DNA of 5,154 nucleotides from Dehalococcoidia bacterium (lineage in GTDB: Bacteria > Chloroflexota > Dehalococcoidia > GIF9 > AB-539-J10), in assembly GCA_030603265.1 (NCBI GenBank), contig JAUVYD010000128.1, positions 1 to 5,154 of the forward strand. The letters run 5' to 3'. The translations under genes and the position numbers were made by a program. The notes under the pieces were generated by a model that ran no database searches, was not told the DNA's origin, and saw only the letters and a list, made by a program, of their open reading frames with translations. This document shows, piece by piece, positions 1 through 4,430 of the stretch. Position 1 is the stretch's first letter, and each line of letters opens with the position of its first letter.

Positions 1-140
1 ACCATCTCCTCCATGCGGACATTTTCGCTGAACAGTCAGGGGAGGACAGAATCGTAGACCATCAGCATGTTACAAGCCGCAGATATTGACACGTATACCC
101 GCTCGTGAGATGATAACGCGGATTTCCGACGTCTCAATGC
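1..140. other. Leader region without a convincing gene
   Basis: All three forward frames meet stops early: a TGA near 29, a TAG at 55-57 and a TGA at 87-89. Any coding sequence here could only be the last few codons of an upstream gene, and none is recognisable. On the minus strand a purine-rich GGAGGAG-like stretch (complement of 6-12) sits against the window edge and could belong to a divergent gene starting just outside, but nothing can be confirmed. The region also holds the candidate promoter at 86-114. Confidence 0.5.
86..114 (+). promoter_or_regulatory. Possible sigma70-type promoter upstream of the fatty acid synthesis cluster
   Basis: A perfect -35 hexamer TTGACA lies at 86-91. After a 17-nt spacer, the hexamer GATGAT at 109-114 matches the -10 consensus TATAAT at four of six positions. 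Transcription would start near 121, leaving a leader of about 20 nt before the GTG at 141 or about 40 nt before the ATG at 162. The position just ahead of the first gene of a co-directional cluster supports the call. The weak -10 and the lack of any comparison sequence keep confidence low. I saw no recognisable FapR, FabT or FadR operator near it. Confidence 0.35.
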
Positions 141-581
141 GTGGCGAAAGGGCATTGGGACATGAAATGTCTGACTCGTGACGCAGGTGTTGTTGAATTG
201 CCCAAAGGGTATGACGAACTGACCCCCGGATACGAGTTCCCGCCTGTAGACTACAGCCTCAGTCCCGCTGTCGTTGCCGCCTACGTTGAGGCTGTCGGCG
301 CCGTGAAGCGTGACTACGTTCCTCCTCTGGCGGTGGCTGCCCGGGCGATTGGCTTGCTCGGTGAATTGGTCGCGCTGCCACCCGGCACCATACATGCCTC
401 CCAGGAGTTCGAGTTCACCGGGCTTGTGCCCATTGGTTCCCGCGTTACGTGTGCGGTGAAAGTGCACAGGAAACTGGCACGCGGCCCCATGCGGATGCTG
501 ACGCTGGAGATGGTGATTTCGGATGAGGCGGGAGTCGTAGTCCAGCGCGGGCGCTCCACGGTGGTTCTGCCGGAGTCGTAA
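141..581 (+). CDS. HadA-like MaoC-family hot-dog protein, probable non-catalytic subunit of a 3-hydroxyacyl-ACP dehydratase
   Basis: This 146-residue protein resembles the N-terminal MaoC dehydratase (FAS1-type) family, which includes mycobacterial HadA and HadC. Visible family features are a YxEAVG helix start (48-53), a VPPL segment (60-63), and an H-x-x-QEFEF strand followed by a P-I-G-S-R-V turn (85-102) leading into the hot-dog sheet. The D-x-N-P-x-H hydratase signature is absent at the equivalent place (after G53), so it probably does not supply the catalytic dyad. In mycobacteria such a subunit pairs with a catalytic HadB and helps bind the acyl chain. Here hadB-like follows after 3 nt, which supports a heterodimer. 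The GTG at 141 has no clear Shine-Dalgarno. The in-frame ATG at 162 (139 aa) has AAAGGG at 147-152 and may be the true start. An acyl-CoA hydratase role is an alternative. Confidence 0.75.
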   Translation: MAKGHWDMKCLTRDAGVVELPKGYDELTPGYEFPPVDYSLSPAVVAAYVEAVGAVKRDYVPPLAVAARAIGLLGELVALPPGTIHASQEFEFTGLVPIGSRVTCAVKVHRKLARGPMRMLTLEMVISDEAGVVVQRGRSTVVLPES

Positions 582-584
582 CAC

Positions 585-1004
585 ATGAAGCTGCCTATTC
601 TTGAGGGAACTGTGCTGCCGGAGTTGGTCAGGCGCGTGACGCAGCCTGATATCAACAAGTATGCTGAGGCTTCCGGGGACTACAACCCGATACACATTGA
701 CGAGCAGTTCGCTGCTGCGACGCCGCTGGGCGGCACCATCGCGCACGGGATGCTTGTCCTGGCCTACATGTCGGAGATGCTGAGCAGCGCTTTCGGAGAG
801 CCCTGGGATAGCACCGGCCGGCTCTCCATTCGCTTCAGGAGCCCTGCCCGGCCCGGCGACACTCTGACTGTGTCTGGTCAGGTTGAATCGGTGGCAGAAG
901 AGAATGCTATAGTATGTGTCACCTGTTCGCAATCGTGTTGCAACCAGGCGGGCGAAGTTGTGGTCTCCGGCGAGGCGCGTGTGAGGATTCCTGCCTCGTT
1001 GTGA
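585..1004 (+). CDS. HadB-like MaoC-family (R)-specific 3-hydroxyacyl-ACP dehydratase, catalytic subunit
   Basis: This 139-residue single hot-dog protein carries the hydratase-2 signature: YAEASGDYNPIHID at 26-39, with the expected catalytic Asp32 and His37 and conserved Asn34, followed by GGTIAHGM at 49-56. The family (MaoC, PhaJ, mycobacterial HadB) interconverts (R)-3-hydroxyacyl and trans-2-enoyl thioesters. Its place beside plsX, acpP, fabL, fabF and fabG suggests the substrate is acyl-ACP and that it fills the FabZ step of FAS II, together with the preceding non-catalytic partner. The ATG at 585 is supported by GGAG at 572-575, nine bases upstream and inside the end of the previous gene, so the two are probably translationally linked. 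A PhaJ-like enoyl-CoA hydratase role cannot be excluded. The C-terminal half is unusually Cys-rich (Cys111, 114, 118, 119), of unknown meaning. Confidence 0.85.
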   Translation: MKLPILEGTVLPELVRRVTQPDINKYAEASGDYNPIHIDEQFAAATPLGGTIAHGMLVLAYMSEMLSSAFGEPWDSTGRLSIRFRSPARPGDTLTVSGQVESVAEENAIVCVTCSQSCCNQAGEVVVSGEARVRIPASL

Positions 1005-1008
1005 CGTT

Positions 1009-1029
1009 GCAGAGCGGGATGCGTTCTGC
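1009..1029 (+). other. Intergenic hairpin between the dehydratase pair and plsX
   Basis: GCAGAGCG (1009-1016) pairs with CGTTCTGC (1022-1029) to give an 8-bp stem with one G-T pair and a 5-nt loop. It starts five bases after the hadB-like stop codon. No T-run follows, so it is not a standard intrinsic terminator. It may mark an RNA processing or stability site, or be chance. Confidence 0.4.
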
Positions 1030-1071
1030 GGGACAGGTTCGTTAGCTATGTTCGGCCTTTCCAGCCAGTAG

Positions 1072-1076
1072 AGGAG
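1072..1076 (+). promoter_or_regulatory. Ribosome binding site that fixes the plsX GTG start
   Basis: AGGAG lies six bases before the GTG at 1083. Another GTG begins two bases earlier at 1081 in a different frame, and only the 1083 frame reads into the PlsX protein. The next in-frame ATG falls inside the conserved DAMGGD motif and is too late to be the start. Confidence 0.75.
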
Positions 1077-1082
1077 ACGAGT

Positions 1083-2123
1083 GTGTCACAGACTGCAGGA
1101 AGAGTGAGGATAGCTGTTGACGCCATGGGCGGCGACTACGCTCCCGAAGAGATTATCAAGGGGGCCGTGCTTGCGGCGCGTGGTGGAGAGGCGGATGTCA
1201 TCCTGGTCGGCCAGGAAGACGTCGTCACCGCGGGACTGCAGAAGGAAGGAGCTCCCGAGGGCCTTGTCCGGCTCGTACATGCGCCCGAAGTAATCAAGGA
1301 AGGCGAGGCCCCGGCTGTGGCGATTCGGCAGAAACGGCAGTCCTCGATTGTCATCGGCACGAAGCTAATCAAGCAGGGCGAGGCCGACGCATTCATCAGT
1401 GCTGGTTCGTCCGGGGCGGTGGCGGCGAGTGCCGCGACCTACCTCGGGATGGTCGAGGGTATGGAACGGCCCACATTGGGTGGGGGTTTCAGCAGCTTCG
1501 CTCCGAATATCGTGATAATGGACCTCGGGGCCAACGTGGACTGCAAACCCCACCAGCTCGTGTCGTTTGCGATAGCCGGCACGGTGTACGCGCGGACCAC
1601 GTACGGAATCGAGAACCCGACTGTCGGGCTTCTCAGTACGGGCAGAGAAGAGGGCAAAGGCAACGAGCTTGTCAAAGAGGCGTTCCCGCTGTTGCAGGCG
1701 AGCGGGCTCAACTTCATCGGGAACATCGAGGGAAATGACATCCTGATGGGGAAGGCGAACGTTATTCTGTGCGACGGCTTCGTCGGGAACGTGTTGCTCA
1801 AGTTCTATGAGAGTATCGGCGACCGTGGCCGCATATGGCTGCTGGAGAAGTACCCGGCGTTCAGGGGGATTGTCGGATTCCTGTTCGACCGTGTGCTGCC
1901 GCTGAAGAAGCTGTCGTATGAGGGCGAAGAAGAGGGTACCGGTGTCCTGTGGGGTGTTGATGGTATCGTCAGGATTGCTCACGGCGCGTGTAATGCCGAG
2001 CACATGCTGCACGGTATCAACGCGGCCAGGAAGGCGGTGCAGTCCGACATCGTTGGCAGTCTCAAAAGAGAAATCGCTCGTTTGAAGGAGCAAGGTAAGC
2101 TTTTGGAAGGAGGTAACAGCTAA
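1083..2123 (+). CDS. plsX: Phosphate acyltransferase PlsX (acyl-ACP:phosphate acyltransferase)
   Basis: PlsX moves the acyl chain from acyl-ACP to inorganic phosphate, giving acyl-phosphate for PlsY and so linking fatty acid synthesis to phospholipid synthesis. It usually sits at the inner face of the membrane. The 346-residue product is close to the family's usual length and shows its landmarks in order: DAMGGDYAP (13-21), PAVAIRQKRQSSI (77-89), SAGSSGA (106-112), MDLGANVDCKP (146-156), GREEGKGNE (187-195), NFIGNIEGNDI (210-220) and CDGFVGNVLLK (230-240), then an AHG motif near the C-terminus. The usual SAGNTGA is SAGSSGA here and the usual LLNIG is LLSTG, two Asn-to-Ser changes at conserved places. 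The stop overlaps the acpP start by one base, a common plsX-acpP association. Confidence 0.97.
   Translation: MSQTAGRVRIAVDAMGGDYAPEEIIKGAVLAARGGEADVILVGQEDVVTAGLQKEGAPEGLVRLVHAPEVIKEGEAPAVAIRQKRQSSIVIGTKLIKQGEADAFISAGSSGAVAASAATYLGMVEGMERPTLGGGFSSFAPNIVIMDLGANVDCKPHQLVSFAIAGTVYARTTYGIENPTVGLLSTGREEGKGNELVKEAFPLLQASGLNFIGNIEGNDILMGKANVILCDGFVGNVLLKFYESIGDRGRIWLLEKYPAFRGIVGFLFDRVLPLKKLSYEGEEEGTGVLWGVDGIVRIAHGACNAEHMLHGINAARKAVQSDIVGSLKREIARLKEQGKLLEGGNS
2107..2114 (+). promoter_or_regulatory. Near-perfect Shine-Dalgarno for acpP inside the 3' end of plsX
   Basis: AAGGAGGT lies eight bases before the acpP ATG and matches the anti-Shine-Dalgarno of 16S rRNA across eight bases. It is the strongest site in the window. 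It encodes part of the last few residues of PlsX, so its retention suggests selection for high acpP translation, consistent with the large amounts of ACP that cells need. Confidence 0.85.
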
Positions 2124-2362
2124 TGTCTGTTGAGGAAGAAATCAAGGACATCGTGTCCAAAATTGCGCACATCGACAAGAGCATCATCACCCGGGAAGGT
2201 ACGTTCAAGGAGATGAAGGCTGACTCTCTCGATATCGTGCAGGCACTGGTCGCAGTCGAGGAGAAGTACGACATCGAGATACCGGATGAGGAGGCGCAGA
2301 AGTTCACCAACTTCGGTGACTTCGTGTCGTTCGTTGAGAAAGAGGTAGCGAAAAAGGGGTAG
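2123..2362 (+). CDS. acpP: Acyl carrier protein
   Basis: This small acidic protein of 79 residues has the usual ACP length. The phosphopantetheine attachment site is Ser35 in ADSLDIVQ (33-40), followed by the recognition helix with EEKYDIEIPDEEA (46-58), the signature of bacterial FAS II carriers. A holo-ACP synthase must add the 4'-phosphopantetheine arm. That enzyme is not in the window. ACP shuttles the growing chain between FabF, FabG, the dehydratase pair and FabL, and gives the product to PlsX, all encoded here. The ATG shares one base with the plsX stop (TAATG) and has a near-ideal ribosome binding site. The residues before the DSL motif read KEMKA where LGA is more usual, a mild variation. 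Confidence 0.97.
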   Translation: MSVEEEIKDIVSKIAHIDKSIITREGTFKEMKADSLDIVQALVAVEEKYDIEIPDEEAQKFTNFGDFVSFVEKEVAKKG

Positions 2363-2367
2363 TCATT

Positions 2368-3150
2368 GTGAAGCCATTGCAGGGAAAACTGGCACTGATA
2401 ACAGGCAGTGGACGCGGCATAGGCAAGGCGACTGCCTTGAAGTTGGCATCGGAGGGGTGTGACATTGTGGTCAACTTCTTCCGGCGCCGGGAAGCCGCGG
2501 AGAAAACAGTCGAGGAGATTCGGGCGCTCGGCGTCAGAGCTGAGCTTGTCAGGGCGAACGTTGGAGACCCGGCCAAGATTGCCGAGATGTTCGACTTCGT
2601 TGCCGACAAGTTCGGGTACCTCGATATCTTCATCAGCAACGCTGCCTCCGGAGTCGGCCGGCCCATCTTCGACATCGATGAGAAGGCGTGGAACTGGACG
2701 ATGGACATCAACGCGAAGGCGTTGCTTCTGTGCGCGCAGCGCGCCGTCGGTCTCATGGCGGGCAGGAACGGCAGGATAGTCAGTATTTCGAGCCTCGGCT
2801 CGAAGTTCGTCTGGCCGACCTACGCGGCCGTTGGCGTATCGAAGGCGGCCCTCGAGGCGCTGACACGATACCTCGCGATTGAGATGGCGCCACATGGCAT
2901 ATGCGTGAACGCCGTGTCGGCATCGGCGGTGGATACAGAGGCGCTCAAGTTCTATATCAGAGAGGGCCTTGTCAAGGACCTCAAGCAGACCACACCTGTG
3001 GGCAGGATGGTGACTCCCGAGGACGTGGCCGGCGTGGTTGCCTTCCTGTGCAGTGATGAGGCCTACATGATTCGTGGCCAGACAATCATCGTGGACGGGG
3101 GCACGTCAGTGGCGCCTTTCGCGCCCATGATTCAGAAAGGGGACGGCTGA
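2368..3150 (+). CDS. fabL: FabL-type enoyl-ACP reductase (SDR family, NADPH-dependent ENR III)
   Basis: This 260-residue short-chain dehydrogenase has a Rossmann nucleotide motif TGSGRGIG (12-19) and NAASG (91-95). In place of the YxxxK of ketoreductases it has Tyr152 and Lys159 separated by six residues, the YX6K spacing of enoyl-ACP reductases. The position four before Lys159, where FabG has its Tyr, is Val155. By memory it closely resembles Bacillus subtilis FabL around NAASGVxRP, WxWTMxINAKALLxCAQ, the VGVSKAALEALTRYLA block (155-170), and MIRGQTIIVDGG (234-245). It should carry out the last reduction of each elongation cycle, enoyl-ACP to acyl-ACP. The GTG start follows AAGGGG by about eight bases and lies 5 nt after acpP. 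The C-terminus has about 15 extra residues after VDGG. The gene symbol rests on remembered similarity, not a search. Confidence 0.88.
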   Translation: MKPLQGKLALITGSGRGIGKATALKLASEGCDIVVNFFRRREAAEKTVEEIRALGVRAELVRANVGDPAKIAEMFDFVADKFGYLDIFISNAASGVGRPIFDIDEKAWNWTMDINAKALLLCAQRAVGLMAGRNGRIVSISSLGSKFVWPTYAAVGVSKAALEALTRYLAIEMAPHGICVNAVSASAVDTEALKFYIREGLVKDLKQTTPVGRMVTPEDVAGVVAFLCSDEAYMIRGQTIIVDGGTSVAPFAPMIQKGDG

Positions 3151-4382
3151 TGCAGACTCCCAGGGTAGTGATAACCGGGCTTGGGACGGTCAATCCGCTG
3201 GGGCTCTCGGTGAATGAGTTCTGGCAGGGTGCAGTGTCCGGAAAGTCGGCGATAGCGCCGATTGCCAGGTTCGATACATCGAAGTTCTTCGTCAAGGTGG
3301 ATGCAGAAGTAAAGGACTTCGACCCGTACCTGTACATGGACCCCAAGGCTGCGGATCGCAACCCGAGGGCTGTCCACTATGGTGTTGCTGCCGCAAAAGA
3401 GGCCATGGCCCATGCAGGCATCGACATGAGCCGCGAGCAGCCGGAGAGAGTGGGTGTGAGCGTCGCCTGCCTCTCGGAGAGCGACTATATCATCAAGCAG
3501 TACGACATACTGCAGCGGCGCGGCCCCCGGAGGGTGGACCCTCTTTTCGTTGCGAGGTCCGGCCCGACCGGGCCCTCGATGCAGATAGGGATGATTTTCG
3601 AGGCCAGAGGGCCAAACACCAGCGTCAACAGCCTCTGCGCGTCGGGCGCAGACTCCCTCGGTACCGCCATGAACTTCATCAGGCTCGGCTATGCCGACGT
3701 GATGATTGCGGGCGGGACAGATTCGTGTCTTTCACCTGTGGGAATAGCGGGGCTGGACATACTCGGCGCGGTATGCCGGGAACCTGATCCCGCCGTGGCA
3801 AGTCGTCCGTTCGACGCGAACCGCAGTGGATTCGTGTTCGGCGAGGGTGGGGCGATAGTCGTGCTGGAGTCGCTGGAACATGCGAAGGCGCGCGGTGCGG
3901 AGATTCTGGCAGAGCTGGGTGGCGCAGCGTGGTCCTTCGATGCGTACGACACGACTGCTCCGGCGCCGGAGGCCGAGGCGTACGCGATGAGAGTCGCGCT
4001 CGAGCAGGCAGGCGTTGCTGCCACGGACGTGCAGTACGTGAATGCCCATGGCACGAGCACGCGGTTGAATGACCCCACCGAGACGCAGGCGCTCAAGCTG
4101 GCCCTCGGAGACCACGCCTACAAGGTGCCCGTGAGCTCGACGAAGTCCATGATAGGTCACGCCATCACCGCCGCCGGTGCGATTGAGGCCATCGTCTGCG
4201 TGCTGACCATTAGAGACGGTGTGATTCATCCCACCATCAACTACCACACGCCCGATCCTGAGTGTGACCTGGACTACGTGCCGAACGTTGCCCGCGAGGC
4301 GAGCGTGGACGTGTGTCTGACGAACAGCTTCGGCCTTGGTGGCGAGAACTGCTGCCTGGTTATCAAGCGATTCAAGGGATGA
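3150..4382 (+). CDS. fabF: 3-oxoacyl-ACP synthase II (KAS II)
   Basis: FabF condenses malonyl-ACP with a growing acyl-ACP, releasing CO2 and adding two carbons. The 410-residue length matches the family. The thiolase-fold Cys-His-His triad is visible: Cys163 in SLCASGAD (161-168), His300 in NAHGTST (298-304) and His337 in SSTKSMIGH (329-337), with the supporting Lys332. The Cys163 position is as in E. coli FabF, and the two His are offset by about three residues. FVFGEGGA (228-235) is also typical. The C-terminal gate loop reads NSFGLGGEN (392-400), with Leu396 where the E. coli gating Phe400 lies. The ATG overlaps the fabL stop (TGATG), with AAGGGG at 3137-3142 as ribosome binding site, so it is probably translationally coupled. 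A polyketide-type ketosynthase is unlikely in this setting. Confidence 0.95.
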   Translation: MQTPRVVITGLGTVNPLGLSVNEFWQGAVSGKSAIAPIARFDTSKFFVKVDAEVKDFDPYLYMDPKAADRNPRAVHYGVAAAKEAMAHAGIDMSREQPERVGVSVACLSESDYIIKQYDILQRRGPRRVDPLFVARSGPTGPSMQIGMIFEARGPNTSVNSLCASGADSLGTAMNFIRLGYADVMIAGGTDSCLSPVGIAGLDILGAVCREPDPAVASRPFDANRSGFVFGEGGAIVVLESLEHAKARGAEILAELGGAAWSFDAYDTTAPAPEAEAYAMRVALEQAGVAATDVQYVNAHGTSTRLNDPTETQALKLALGDHAYKVPVSSTKSMIGHAITAAGAIEAIVCVLTIRDGVIHPTINYHTPDPECDLDYVPNVAREASVDVCLTNSFGLGGENCCLVIKRFKG

Positions 4383-4384
4383 CA

Positions 4385-4420
4385 CAACGGGGAAGCTCAG
4401 CGCTTCCCTGTCGTCCGTTG
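4385..4420 (+). repeat. Strong inverted repeat filling the fabF-fabG gap
   Basis: CAACGG (4385-4390) pairs with CCGTTG (4415-4420), and directly inside it GGAAGC (4391-4396) pairs with GCTTCC (4402-4407) around a 5-nt loop TCAGC. A 7-nt bulge (4408-4414) sits on the 3' side. An alternative fold extends the inner stem to 10 bp from 4387 to 4411. No T-run follows; the next bases are the fabG ribosome binding site. A classic intrinsic terminator is therefore unlikely, while an RNA processing, stabilising or translation-modulating hairpin is plausible. Confidence 0.6.
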
Positions 4421-4421
4421 C

Positions 4422-4426
4422 GGAGG
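4422..4426 (+). promoter_or_regulatory. fabG ribosome binding site next to the intergenic hairpin
   Basis: GGAGG lies four bases before the ATG at 4431, a short but workable spacing. It starts two bases after the inverted repeat ends, so folding of that hairpin could affect ribosome access, although the site itself is not in the stem. Confidence 0.7.
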
Positions 4427-4430
4427 CAAG

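Noticed and set aside
36..932. Long antisense open frame (298 codons) opposite the hadA/hadB-like genes
   Set aside because: Its translation is rich in Arg, His and Gln with no recognisable domain, and it mirrors two well-supported genes on the plus strand. It looks like a by-product of GC-rich codon use.
1024..1052. Internal promoter ahead of plsX
   Set aside because: A TATGTT at 1047-1052 resembles a -10 box, but the matching -35 position (TTCTGC) agrees with consensus at only two of six bases.
1365..2895. Further antisense open frames opposite plsX, acpP and fabL
   Set aside because: They lack convincing starts or domains and overlap strongly supported genes.
2368..3150. Second FabG ketoreductase rather than an enoyl reductase
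   Set aside because: The YxxxK motif is missing (Val155 at the Tyr place) and YX6K is present, while a clear FabG with YSASK lies downstream.
4385..4420. Hairpin as a rho-independent terminator ending the cluster at fabF
   Set aside because: There is no T-run after the stem, and a ribosome binding site and fabG follow at once on the same strand.
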